In this document: positions 11,905-32,100 of the stretch, piece by piece
Layout of the letters: every line of letters begins with the position of its first letter
Position numbering within the stretch: the stretch's first letter is position 1
DNA from: Struthio camelus
Lineage: Eukaryota; Chordata; Aves; Struthioniformes; Struthionidae
Assembly (NCBI RefSeq): GCF_040807025.1
Contig: NW_027182594.1
Coordinates: forward strand, 62,001-126,000
DNA length: 64,000 nucleotides
Direction of reading: 5' to 3'
Position numbers and translations under genes: made by a program
The notes under the pieces: model-generated
Databases searched by the model: none
What the model was told of the DNA's origin: nothing
What the model saw: only the letters and a program-made list of their open reading frames with translations

Positions 11905-12965
11905 CGGCGATGACATCATCGAAGCACGGCTGTGATGTCACGGGGGAGGAGGCTGTGACATCACTGGGAAAGGGGGAGTTAAAAAGGGGTGTGCTCTCTC
12001 CGGTGACATCAGCGAAGAGAGGTGACATCATCAAAAAGGGCTCCGCCCACCCCCACGGGAGGCGGAGTCTTGGCAGTGACATCATGGTGAGGCGGGCGCC
12101 TCCGCCCTGTGACATCATCACCGGGGGGAGGGGAACCCCCGCGGCTGTGACGTCACCGACGTCAGCAACGCCCGCGGCCGCGCCGGGCGTCATCGGTCGG
12201 CGACGGCGCCGCCCCGACCGTGACGTCATCGGGGGGCGACGGGAGTCCGCAGTGCTGACATCATCGGGAGTCGCGGCCCCCGCGGGCTTGACATCATCGA
12301 GAAGCGGCGAAGGCCGGGGGAGGCGCCGGGCGCCCCGGGCGCCTCTGACATCATCGCGAGCCCGGGGGAAGGCCGCGGGCTGCTGTGACATCATCGGACG
12401 GCAGGTCCGACGCTGTGACATCACGGGACGGCGAGTCCGACGCTGTGACGTCGTCGGGCGGCGAGTCGAACAGGGCGACGGCGCCAGCTGCTGCCGCCTC
12501 CGGGGCTGTGACGTCACCAGCCGCAGAGGCCGAGGCTGACGTCATCACCGCCAAGCCCGCGGCCGCGACGTCGTCGGCCACCGAGCACCAGGCTGTGACG
12601 TCATCACCCGCCGAGCCCGAGGCTGTGATGTCATCAGCCGCTGAGCCCGAGGCTGTGACACCGCTGGCCACCGAGTGCAGAGGTGACACCGTCAGCCCCA
12701 GGCTGTGACGTCGTGCGCTGCAGAGCTGAGTGCTGTGACGTCATCAGCTGCTGAACCCCAGGCTGCGACGTCATCAGCCGCCCAGGGCAGAGGTGACACC
12801 GTCATTCGCCGAGCCCCGGGCTGTGACGTCACCAGCTGCCGAGCTGGATGCTATGACATCATCAGCCGCCGAGCCCCGGGCTGTGACGTCACCAGCTGCC
12901 GAGCTGGGTGCTATGACATCATCAGCCGCCGAGCCCCGGGCTGTGATGTCATTAGCTGGCCGAGT
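11905..12965. repeat. TGACGTCA/TGACATCA (CRE-like) repeat block
   Basis: An irregular tandem block in which nearly every unit carries TGACGTCA, TGACATCA or a one-base variant, followed by a short GC-rich spacer such as GCCGCCGAGCCCGAGGCTG. Spacing is about 25-65 bases and tightens to a 27-48 bp unit after 12400. TGACGTCA is the CREB/ATF binding consensus. It lies downstream of the SHISA7 coding end. Confidence 0.88.
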
Positions 12966-14705
12966 CCAGAGCTGCACCGCGCCGTGCCGAGCCGTGTTGT
13001 GCCGTGTCGAGCCGTGTTGTGCCGTGTCGAGCCGTGTCGTGCTGCACCAAGCCGTGTCGTGCTGCACCGAACCATGTCAAGCCGTGTTGTGCCGTGCCGA
13101 GCCGTGTTGTGCCGTGTTGTGCCGTGCCGAGCCGTGTCGTGCTGCACCGCGCCGTGCCGAGCCGTGTTGTGCCGTGTCGAGCCGTGTTGTGCCGTGTCGA
13201 GCCGTGTCGTGCTGCACCGCGCCGTGCCGAGCCGTGTTGTGCCATGTCAAGCCGTGTTGTGCCGTGTCGAGCCGTGTCGTGCTGCACCGCGCCGTGCCGA
13301 GCCGTGTTGTGCCGTGTCGAGCCGTGTCGTGCTGCACCGCGCCGTGTCGTGCTGCACCGCGCCGTGCCGAGCCGTGTTGTGCCGTGTCGAGCCGTGTTGT
13401 GCCGTGCCGAGCCGTGTCGTGCTGCACCGCGCCGCGTTGCGCCGCACCGAGCCGCGCCGTGTCGTGCCGTGCGGTGCCGTGCGGTGCCGTGTTGCACGGT
13501 GCCCAGCCGTGTCGCACCCTGCCGTGTCGCACAGTCCTGTGTTGCGCCGTGCGGTGCTGTGCAGCGCCGTGGTGCACAGTCCTGAGCCGTGTCGCGCGGT
13601 GCCGTGTTGCACCAAGCGGTGTCGCACCACGCGGTGCCGTGTTGCACGATGCTGTGTTGCACAGTGCCATGTCGCGCGGTGCCATGTTGCACGGTGCCGT
13701 GTTGCACTGAGCCATGTCGCGCGGTGCCATGTCGCGCGGTGCCATGTTGCACGGTGCCGTGTTGCACTGAGCCATGTCCCGCGGTGCCGTGTCGCGCGGG
13801 TGCCGTGTTGCACTGAGCCATGTCGCGTGGTGCCATGTCGCGCGGTGCCATGTTGCACGGTGCCGTGTTGCACTGAGCCATGTCGCGTGGTGCCATGTTG
13901 CACGGTGCCGTGTCGCACGGTGCCGTGTTGCACTGAGCCATGTCGCGCGGTGCCATGTCGCGCGGTGCCATGTTGCACGGTGCCGTGTTGCACTGAGCCA
14001 TGTCGCGTGGGTGCCATGTTGCACGGTGCCGTGTCGCACGGTGCCGTGTTGCACTGAGCCATGTCGCGTGGTGCCATGTTGCACGGTGCCATGTCGCACG
14101 GTGCCGTGTTGCACTGAGCCATGTTGCATGGTGCCATGTTGCACGGTGCCATGTTGCACGGTGCCGTGTTGCACTGAGCCATGTCGCGTGGTGCCATGTT
14201 GCACTGAGCCATGTCGCACGGTGCCGTGTTGCACGGTGCCATGTTGCACGGTGCCGTGTCACGCGGTGCCGTGTTGCGCGGTGCCGTGTCGCGTGGTGCC
14301 ATGTCGCGTGGTGCCGTGTCGCACGGTGCCCTGTTGCACGGTGCCGTGTCGCGTGGTGCCGTGTTGCACTGAGCCGTGTCACGCGGTGCCGTGTCCCGCG
14401 GTGCCGTGTTGCACTGAGCCATGTTGCACGGTGCCATGTTGCACGGTGCCATGTTGCACGGTGCCGTGTCGCGTGGTGCCGTGTTGCACTGAGCCGTGTC
14501 ACGCGGTGCCGTGTTGCACTGAGCCATGTCGTGCGGTGCCGTGTCCCGCGGTGCCGTGTTGCACTGAGCCATGTTGCACGGTGCCATGTTGCACGGTGCC
14601 ATGTTGCACGGTGCCGTGTCGCGCGGTGCCGTGTCACGCGGTGCCGTGTCGCGCAGTGCCATGTCACGCGGTGCCGTGTCGCGCGGTGTCCATGTCACGC
14701 GGTGC
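12966..14705. repeat. 15-bp minisatellite GTGCCRTGTYGCRCG
   Basis: About 1.74 kb of 15-bp units (GTGCCGTGTTGCACG, GTGCCATGTCGCGCG; in the first 500 bases GTGCCGAGCCGTGTT). Because 15 is a multiple of 3, stop-free frames run through it on both strands; these are not genes. It ends about 20 bases from the SHISA7 stop codon, so it would be 3' UTR sequence. Confidence 0.95.
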
Positions 14706-14725
14706 AGCGCGGCGGCGGCGGCGGC

Positions 14726-23290
<8,565 letters not shown>

Positions 23291-23389
23291 CGCCGGGGGG
23301 CCGGGCCTGGGGGTCCCGTTGGGCCGGGGCCGGGCCGGGACCTGCGGAGGGAGGAGCCGCCCTGAGCCGGGACCGTCGTGGCGCGCGCA

Positions 23390-23800
23390 GGCGTGTGCAG
23401 GCGTGTGCAGGCGTGTGCAGGCGTGTGCAGGTGCACGCAGGCGTGTGCAGGCATGTGCAGGCGTGTGCAGGCATGTGCACACGTGTGCAGGCAAACGTAG
23501 GTGCACGCAGGCATGTGCAGGCATGTGCAGGCGTGTGCAGGTGCACGCAGGCGTGTGCAGGCATGTGCAGGCAAACGTAGGTGCACGCAGGCGTGTGCAG
23601 GCATGCGCAGGCGTGTGCACACATGTGCAGGCGTGTGCAGGCGTGTGCAGGTGCACGCAGGCGTGCGCAGGCGTGTGCACACATGTGCACGCGTGTGCAG
23701 GTGCACGCAGGCGTGCGCAGGCGTGTGCACACATGTGCACGCGTGTGCAGGCACGCGTAGGGGCACGCAGGCGTGTGCAGGCGGGCATGTGCACACGCGT
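23390..23800. repeat. GCGTGTGCAGGTGCACGCAG minisatellite
   Basis: 10-bp units (GCGTGTGCAG) interspersed with GTGCACGCAG, GCAAACGTAG and GCACACATGTGCA. Alternating purine-pyrimidine sequence. Confidence 0.92.
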
Positions 23801-23865
23801 GTGCCCCCGCCGCCCGCCCGCGGCCCCGAAACGGGGCGAAACGCCCCCAAGCGGGCCCCCGGCGC

Positions 23866-24086
23866 TACCCACGCTGCTTTGCAGCCCCCGGGGCGGCGGG
23901 TACCCAGAATGCTTTGCAGCGCCGAGGCCGGGGTTACCCAGGAGGCCCCGCTCCCGCCGGGGTGGGGGTGGGGGGGGTCTCGGGGGGCCCAGGCGTCCGG
24001 CCCTCCCCCCCCCCCCCCGCGTTGGTCCCCGCCGGGAGCAGCCAGGCAGCCTGTGCTGTCGCCATGGCGACGGCGCCCTGGCAACC
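23866..24086. promoter_or_regulatory. Promoter-like island with ZNF143-like and RFX-like motifs upstream of SHISA7
   Basis: Non-repetitive sequence between two arrays. TACCCAGAATGCTTTGCAGC (23901-23920) matches the ZNF143/STAF-type motif CCCAGAATGC; a second, weaker copy TACCCACGCTGCTTTGCAGC lies at 23866-23885. GTCGCCATGGCGAC (24058-24071) is a perfect palindrome of the RFX X-box type, followed by CCCTGGCAACC. About 1-1.2 kb upstream of the SHISA7 ATG, it is a plausible SHISA7 promoter. Motif matches only. Confidence 0.5.
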
Positions 24087-24109
24087 GCCGGCCCCTCCCC
24101 CGCTCGCCG

Positions 24110-25480
24110 CGCTCCCCTCCCCCCATCCCTCCATCCCCCCCCCGTCCATCCTCATCCCTCCCCCATCCCTCCATCCCCCTCCAGCCTCCTCCATCCCCCT
24201 TCATCCCCCAACCCTCCCTCCTCCCTCCCCCTCCAGCCCCCTTCATCCCCATCCCCCCCCCGTCCATCCTCATCCCTCCCCCATCCCTCCATCCCCCCTT
24301 CATCCTCCTCCCTCCCCCCAACCCTCCCTCATCCCTCCCCCTCCATCCCCCTTCACCCCCTCCATCCCCCTTCATCCCCCCTTCATCCTCATCCCTCCCC
24401 CATCCCTCCATCCCCCCTTCATCCTCATCCCTCCCCCCAACCCTCCCTCCTCCCTCCCCCTCCAGCCCCCTTCATCCCCATCCCTCCCCCGTCCATCCTC
24501 ATCCCTCCCCCATCCCTCCATCCCCCTTCATCCCCCCTTCATCCTCATCCCTCCCCCGTCCATCCTCATCCCTCCCCCATCCCTCCATCCCCCTTCATCC
24601 CCCCTTCATCCCCATCCCTCCCCCGTCCATCCTCATCCCTCCCCCATCCCTCCATCCCCCTCCAGCCTCCTCCATCCCCCTTCATCCCCCCAACCCTCCC
24701 TCCTCCCTCCCCCCTCCATCCCCCCGTCCATCCTCATCCTTCCCCCTCCAGCCTCCCTCCCCTCCCTCCTTCATCCCCCTTCATCCTCCTCCATCCCCGC
24801 AACCCTCCATCCCTCCATCCCCCCAACCCTCCCTCATCCCTCCCTCCCTCCCTCATCCCTCTTCATCCTCATCCCTCCCCCCAACCCTCCATCCCTCCAT
24901 CCCCCTCCATCCCTCCCTCCATCCCTCCATCCCTCCATCCCCAACCCTCCATCCCCCTCCAGCCTCCTCCCTCCCCCCTCCATCCCCCCGTCCATCCTCA
25001 TCCCTCCCCCTCCAGCCTCCCTCCCTCCAACCCTCCTTCATCCCCCTTCATCCTCATCCCTCCCCCCAACCCCCCAACCCTCCATCCCTCCTCCAGCCTC
25101 CATCCTCCAACCCTCCCTCCATCCCTCCCTCCACCCCTCCATCCCCCCTTCATCCCTCCATCCCTCCCTCCACCCCTCCATCCCCCCTTCATCCCTCCAT
25201 CCCTCCTCCAGCCTCCAGCCTCCAACCCTCCCTCCATCCCTCCCTCCACCCCTCCATCCCCCCTTCATCCCTCCATCCCTCCTCCAGCCTCCATCCCCTT
25301 TCATCCCCCTCCATCCCCCGTCCGTCCTCATCCCTCCCCCCAACCCTCCATCCCTCCCTCCACCCCTCCAGCCTCCATCCCCCTCCATCCCTCCATCCCT
25401 CCTCCAGCCTCCATCCCTCCATCCCTCCATCCTCCAACCCTCCTCCATCCCCCTCCATCCCTCCTTCCTCCCTCCGGCAC
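24110..25480. repeat. 1.4-kb polypyrimidine array (CCATCCCTCCATCCC)
   Basis: Nearly pure C/T with sparse A on the plus strand: CATCCCTCCATCCCCCTTCA and TCCTCATCCCTCCCCCAACC in changing order. Mirror-repeat polypyrimidine tracts of this length can form triplex DNA. Confidence 0.93.
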
Positions 25481-25499
25481 CCGCCAGCTCCAGCCCCCC

Positions 25500-26640
25500 A
25501 GCGCACGCACCAAGCGCACACTCACGCACCGAGCGCACACTCACGCACCGAGTGCACGCACCGAGCGCACACTCACGCACCGAGCGCACACTCACGCACC
25601 GAGTGCACGCACCGAGCGCACACTCACGCACCGAGCGCACACTCACGCACCGAGTGCACGCACCAAGCGCACACTCACGCACCGAGCGCACACTCACGCA
25701 CCGAGTGCACGCACCGAGCCACACTCACGCACCGAGCGCACACTCACGCACCGAGCGCACACTCACGCGCCGAGTGCACACTCATGCACCGAGCGCACAC
25801 TCATGCACCGAGCACATGCACCGAGTGCACGCACCGAGCGACACTCACACACCGAGCGCACACTCACGCACCGAGCGCACACTCACGCACCGAGCGCAAC
25901 ACACTGAGCGCACGCTCACGCACCGAGCGCACACACTGAGCGCACTCACACACCGAGCGCACACTCATGCACCGAGCACATGCACCGAGCACACACACTG
26001 AGTGCACGCTCACGCAACCGAGCGCACACACTGAGCGCACGCACCGAGCATGCACTGAGCGCACACTCATGCACCGAGCACAGGCACCGAGTGCACGCAC
26101 CGAGCGCACACTCACGCACCGAGCGCACACTCATGCACCGAGCACAGGCACCGAGCACACACACTGAGCGCACACTCATGCACCGAGCACAGGCACCGAG
26201 TGCACGCACCGAGCGCACACTCACGCACCGAGCGCACACTCATGCACCGAGCACATGCACCGAGCACACACACTGAGCGCACGCTCACGCACCGAGCGCG
26301 CACACCGAGCGCACGCACCGAGCGCACACTCACGCACCGAGCGCACACTCATGCACCGAGCACATGCACCGAGCACACACACTGAGCGCACGCTCACGCA
26401 CCGAGCGCGCACACCGAGCGCACGCACCGAGCATGCACTGAGCACACACTCACGCACCGAGCACAGGCACCGAGTGCACGCACCGAGCGCACACTCACGC
26501 ACCGGCCACCACGCACGCGCACACTCACGCACCGAGCGCACACTCACGCACCGAGCGCACACCACGCACCGAGCGCACGCACCGAGCGCACACTCACACA
26601 CCGAGCGCACGCACGCGCTGCCGGGCACACGCTGGCACAC
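25500..26640. repeat. 19-bp minisatellite GCGCACACTCACGCACCGA
   Basis: 19-bp units alternate with 13-bp units (GTGCACGCACCGA) and variants with CATGCACCGAGCACA. About 1.1 kb. No gene. Confidence 0.94.
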
Positions 26641-26689
26641 GCGTGTGATGGGAGCACGGACACGTGCAGCGCCATGCTGTCACGCTGTC

Positions 26690-27380
26690 TCGGGGTGTCA
26701 CACTCGCTGCCACGCACAATCGCTGCCACGGTGTCTTGCTGTCGTGGTGTCACACACACACCGACACTCGCCGACACGGTGTCTCGCTGTCACACACAGG
26801 GTGCCACACTATTACACACATGCACACGGTGTCACACACACACACTCGCTGTCACGGAGTCTCGCTCTCGCACACATACACTGTCACAATGTCTCACTGT
26901 CACACACACTCGGTGTCACGGTGTCACACACACAGCCGGTGTCTCTCTCTCACACACACACACTTGCAGTGACAGTGTCTCGCTGTCACACGCACACCCG
27001 CTGTCATGCTGTTGCACACACACACACACACACCTGGTGTCATGGTGTCTGTCACACACACTGTCACAATGCCTTGCTGTCACACGCACACCCGCTGTCA
27101 CACGCACGGTCTCACATGCACACCCGCTGTCACACTGTCACATGCACACCCGCTGTCACACACACACAACTCGGTGTCACACACCCGCTGTCACACGCAC
27201 GGTCTCACACGCACACCCGCTGTCACGCTGTGACATGCACACCCGCTGTCACGCTGTCACACGCACACCCGCTGTCACGCTGTGACATGCACACCCGCTG
27301 TCACGCTGTCACACACAACACCCGCTGTCACACGCACACCCGCTGTCACGCTGTCACACACAACACCCGCTGTCACTCAC
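26690..27380. repeat. CACACCCGCTGTCACGCTGT minisatellite
   Basis: Diverged units of (C)ACTCGCTGTCAC at the left end become regular 25-26 bp units (CACACGCACACCCGCTGTCA plus CGCTGT) from about 27050. Confidence 0.92.
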
Positions 27381-27469
27381 TGCCCCGCTCCCCCTGTCAC
27401 CACGGCAACCGCCCCGGCCGCCCCTCCCGGCACCGGCCACCCGCCCCCCCCCCCCCTTACCGGGCCGAG

Positions 27470-28000
27470 CCGAACCGGGGGGATCCCAGGAGCCGAACCG
27501 GGGGGGTCGGAAGAGCTGAACCGGGGGGGTCCGAGGAGCCGAGCTGGGGGGGTCCAAGGAGCCAAACCGGGCCGAACCAGGGGGTCCCAGGAGCCGAACC
27601 GGGGGGTCGGAAGAGCTGAACCGGGGGGGTCCGAGGAGCCAAAACGGGCCGAGCCGGGGGGGGGTCAGATGAGCTGAACCGGGGGGTCCGAGGAGCCGAA
27701 CCGGGGGGGTCCCGGGAGCCGAACCGGGGGGGTCGGAAGAGCTGAACCGGGGGGGTCCGAGGAGCCAAACGGGCCGAGCCGGGGGGGGGGTCAGATGAGC
27801 TGAACCAGGGGGTCCGAGGAGCCAAACCGGGGGGGTCCCGGGAGCCGAGCTGGGGGGGTCCGAGGAGCCGAACCAGGGGGGTCCCGGGAGCCGAGCTGGG
27901 GGGGTCGGAAGGGCAGAACCGGGGGGGTCGGAAGGGCCGGGCAGGGGGGGCCCGAGGGGTCGGGCAGGGGGGGTGCGAGGGGTCGGAAGGGCCGAACCGG
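27470..28000. repeat. About 25-bp minisatellite GGGGGGTCCGAGGAGCCGAA
   Basis: Units mix GGGGGGTCCGAGGAGCCGAACC, GGGGGGTCCCGGGAGCCGAACC and GGGGGGTCGGAAGAGCTGAACC, with occasional CGGGCCGAGCC. It leads directly into the CCAAT-box island at 28090. Confidence 0.92.
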
Positions 28001-28089
28001 GCCGGGCCCCCGCGGCCCCCGGTGCCGGCGGTGCCGGCGCGGCAGGGACGGAGCCCGCCGGGCGGGGGGGGGGGGTCTGCGAGCGCGGG

Positions 28090-28260
28090 GGGGGGCGCGA
28101 GCGGCGCTGATTGGCCGAGCGCGGCCAATGGGGTGGGCGGGGGCGGGGCCTCCCCCCCCCCCCGCCTGGGGCTTCATTAAGAAAAGGGCCGGGCGGCGGC
28201 GGCGGCGCCCATTGGCGGCGGCGCCTGTCAATCAGCGCGGGGGGCGGGGCGCCGATGGGG
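28090..28260. promoter_or_regulatory. Orphan CpG promoter-like island with CCAAT boxes
   Basis: Contains GATTGGCC (about 28109), GCCAATGGG (28124), CCATTGGCGG (28210) and GTCAATCAGCG (28226), interleaved with GGGCGGGGCC boxes, the same composition as the UBE2S and ISOC2 promoters. No recognisable coding exon flanks it on either side: SHISA7 starts at 22901 and ISOC2 ends at 29175. It could be a distal SHISA7 promoter or belong to an unrecognised non-coding transcript. Confidence 0.55.
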
Positions 28261-28289
28261 GAATACCCTCCCGCCCCCCACCGCTACGC

Positions 28290-28960
28290 GTCTGGACACG
28301 CGTGACGTCAGCCCACGGGTGGTCACGTGTGACCCCCCACGGACGAACATGCGTGACGTCAGCCCACGGATGGTCACGTGTGACCCCACGGCCGACACGT
28401 GTGACCCCCCCACAGACGAACACGCGTGACGTCAGCCCACGGCCCGTCACGTGTGACCCCCCACGGACGAACATGCGTGACGTCAGCCCACGGATGGTCA
28501 CGTGTGACCCCACGGCCCGACACGTGTGACCCCCACGGACGAACACGCGTGACGTCAGCCCACGGATGGTCACGTGTGACCCCCACGGCCGACACGTGTG
28601 ACCCCCACGGACGAACACGCGTGACGTCAGCCCCTGGACGGTCACGTGTGACCCCACGGCCGACACGTGTGACGTCAGCCCACGGACGGTCACGTATGAC
28701 CCCACGGACAACACGTGTGACCCCACAGCTGACACGTGTGACGTCAGCCCACGGACGGTCATGTGTGACCCCACGGACGACACGTGCGACCCCTATGGCT
28801 GGACACACGTGACCCCCACGGATGGACACGTGACTCCCAACCCACAGCTGACGCACATGATCCCCCATGGCTGGACACGCGTGACCCCCATGGATGGACA
28901 CACATGACCCCCCCCCACAACCGGACACATGTGACCCCCACGCAACCCTACACGCATGTT
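28290..28960. repeat. CRE plus CACGTG minisatellite
   Basis: Units of about 50-75 bp contain ACGCGTGACGTCAGCCCACG (perfect CRE TGACGTCA, eight copies between 28303 and 28745), GGTCACGTGTGACCCC (E-box CACGTG) and CCGACACGTGTGACCCCCAC. After 28790 units decay to TGGACACACGTGACCCCCA. It ends beside the ISOC2 polyadenylation signal. Confidence 0.93.
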
Positions 28961-29025
28961 CCGGCACCCACCCCCCCACCGCCCGGCGCTGCACACGCAT
29001 ACGCACACATGTGACCACAGCTGCG

Positions 29026-29031
29026 TTTATT
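29026..29031 (-). promoter_or_regulatory. ISOC2: ISOC2 polyadenylation signal
   Basis: AATAAA on the minus strand in GGTAATAAACGCAG, about 145 bases past the ISOC2 stop. Between them lie about three copies of a 55-60 bp unit with GGGACCGCAGCGGGGGGGT; the last copy runs into the ISOC2 stop codon. Confidence 0.75.
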
Positions 29032-29174
29032 ACCCGCGTGTGCGGCGCGCGGGACCGCAGCGGGGGGGGGGGTGACGCGGCACCGCACACGCGTGTGCGC
29101 GCGCGGGACCGCAGCGGGGGGGGTGACGCGGCACCGCACACGCGTGTGCGCGCCGCGGGACCGCAGCGGGGGGG

Positions 29175-32100
29175 TCACCCCTGCAGGACGCCGGGGCCCC
29201 CCAGCAGCGCCAGCAGCCCGCTGTCCGGCGCCGGCTCCTTGATCAGCTGCTGCACCTGCGAGAGAGCCGGTGGGCGGGGCTAAGGCCGGGGGCGGGGCTA
29301 ATGGCCGGGGGCGGGGCTACAGTAGGGGGCAGGGCTAAAGCCGGGGGCGGAGCTAAGGCTGGGGGCTGGGCTAAGGCCGGGGGCGGTGCTACAGGATCAG
29401 GGTGGGACTATGAGCCAGGGGGCGGGGCTACAGGCCAGGAGGCGGAGCTACAGGCCAGGGGGCGGGGCCTTCTGCCCCAGCCGGGTGCTGGGGGGGAGAG
29501 GCCTGGTGGGCGGGGCCAGGCTGGCTGGTGGGTGGGGCTAGAGGAGTCTCCTCCCCCCATTCTGGTGGGGCGGGGGCCAGGTTAAACCGGCTGGGCCAGG
29601 CCATGTGCCGCTGCCTGGTGGGCGGGGCTAAAGGCAGCACCTTAGTGGGCGGGGCTGGGGAGGACCTGTGGGCGGGGCCAACCGTTAGGCTTGTCCAGAA
29701 GGGTGTTGGGGGGAAGCTCTTGGGGGGGCGTGGTTCCTCGGGGGCGGGGCTCCCAGGGTGTGGTTTATCGGGGGCGGGGCTCACAGGGGGCAGAGCTATA
29801 AGGTGGGCGGGGCCATGGGGAGCAGGACAGACCACTAAGCATGTCCAGTAGGGTGCTGGGGGGGGGGCTCTTGGGGGGCGTGGTTCTTTGGGGCGGGGCT
29901 CCCAGGGGTGTGGCTCCCAAGGGGCGGGGCTATCAGGTGGGCGGGGCTATCAAGTGGGCGGTGTCTTGGGGCAGGACAGACCGCTAAGCATGTCCAGTAG
30001 GGTGCTGGGGGGGGGCTCTTGGGGGGCGTGGTTCCTGGGGGTGGGGCTCCAAGGGGTGTGGCTCCCAAGGGGCGGGGCTCCAGTGGAGGGGCTATCAGGT
30101 GGGCGGGGCCATGAGGGTAGGACAGACTGCTAAGCATGTCCAGTAGGGTGTTGGGGGGGGGCTCTTGGGGGGCGTGGTTCCTTGGGGCGGGGCTCCCAGG
30201 GTGTGGCTCCCAAGGGGCGGGGCTATCAGGTGGGCGGGGCTATCAGGTGGGTGGTGTCTTGGGGCAGGACAGACCGCTAAGCATGTCCAGTAGGGTGCTG
30301 GGGGGGGCTCTTGGGGGGCGTGGTTCCTTGGGGCGGGGCTCCCAGGGGTGTGGCTCCCAAGGGGCGGGGCTATAAGGTGGGCGGAGCTATCAGGTGGGCG
30401 TGGCCATGAGGGTAGGACAGACCGCTAAGCATGTCCAGTTGGGTGTTGGGGGGGGGGCGCTCTTGGGGGGCGTGGCTCCCAGGGGTGGGGTTCCTCGGGG
30501 GCGTGGCTCCCAGGGGGAGGGCTATTAGATGGGCGGGGCCACGGGGGACAGGACAGACCGCTAAGCTTGTCCAGAAGGGTGGTGGGGGGTCTTGGGGGCG
30601 TGGTTCCTCGGGGGGTGGGGCCTAGAGGGGCGGGGCTCCGGGGGCGGGGCTCCCGGGGCGGGGCCGACCTGGCGGAAGCGGGGGTGGGCGGCGTCGCCCA
30701 GCAGCTGCAGGATGAGGCTCTCGCTGGTGGTCAGGAAGGCGCCGCTCTGGCGCAGGCGGCCCAGGGCCACCAGCCGGTCGAGCTGGCTGGGGGGGACGGG
30801 GGGGCGGCCTCACCCCCCTGACCCCCCCCGGGTGTGGGCACCCCCCGACCCCCCCGGCGTCACCCCCGACCCCCCCCCAGCATCACCCCCTCGACCCCCC
30901 CGGCATCACCCCCCGACCCCCCCGGGTGTGGGGCACCCCGCGACCCCCCCGGCGCCACCCCCGACACCCCTTGGTGTGGGGCACCCGCCTGACCCCCCCC
31001 CGGCGTCACCCCCCCGACCCCCCTGGTGTGGGGCACCCCCATGACCCCCCCCGGCGTCACCCCCCCCGACCCCCCCGGTGTGGGGCACCCGCCTGACCCC
31101 CCCCCCAGCATAACTCCCCCAACCCCTCCCGGTGTGGGGCGCCCCCCGACCCCCCGGCGTGGGGGACCCCCCCCCAGCTTGGGGAACCCCCCTGACCCCC
31201 CCGGCATCACCCCCGGCCCCCCAGCGTGGGCCCCCCCCCCGGCGTGGGGCCCCCCTGACCCCCCAGCTTGGGGAACCCCCCTGACCCCCCCCACCCCAGC
31301 GTGAGCACCCCTGACCCCCCCCCAGGGGTCACCCCCGGCCCCCCCGGCGTGGCCCCCCCCCGGCCCCCACCTGCGGGACGAGCAGGCGTCCACCACCACG
31401 TGCACGTCCAGGCCGCGCTCCAGCAGATCCAGCGCCGTGCTCTGCGGGGGGGGGGGGGGGGGAGCCGCGCTGTGTCCCCACCCCCCCCGGGGCCCAGGGC
31501 GTCCGGGCCGCCCCGCCCCCACCCACAGGGCCTGGCACCCACTGGGGACCCCCCGGCTGCCTGGGCCCTCCTGACCCCCGGGTCCCCCCCCCGACACCTG
31601 CACCCTGCTCCCTGGGCCCCCCCCCAGGCCCCGCGGGGCGCACCAGGACACCTGGGCCCCCCTCCAGCCCCCCGCCCCGGACGCCTGGGCCCCCGCGGGC
31701 CGCACCAGGACGCCTGGGCCCCCCTCCAGCCCCTTGCCCTGGACACCAGGGTCCCCCTCCAGCCCCCCCCGGACGCCTGGGCCCCCCGCGGGGCGCACCA
31801 GGACGCCTGGGCCCCCCTCCAGCCCCTTGCCACGGACACCTGGGCCCCCCTCCAGCCCCCGCCCTGGACGCCTGGGCCCCCCGCGGGGCGCACCAGGACG
31901 CCTGGGCCCCCCTCCAGCCCCCCCCCGGACACCTGGGCCCCCCGCGGGGCGCACCAGGACGCCTGGGCCCCCCTCCAGCCCCTTGCCCCGGACACCAGGG
32001 TCCCCCTCCAGCCCCCCGCCCTGGACGCCTGGGCCCCCCGCAGGGCGCACCAGGACGCCTGGGCCCCCCTCCAGCCCCCCCCCGGACGCCTGGGCCCCCC

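Noticed and set aside
12966-14705. Cysteine-rich protein gene (CRAVPCC repeats)
   Set aside because: Stop-free frames occur on both strands because the unit is 15 bp. No start context, no flanking exons, and the DNA array continues regardless of frame.
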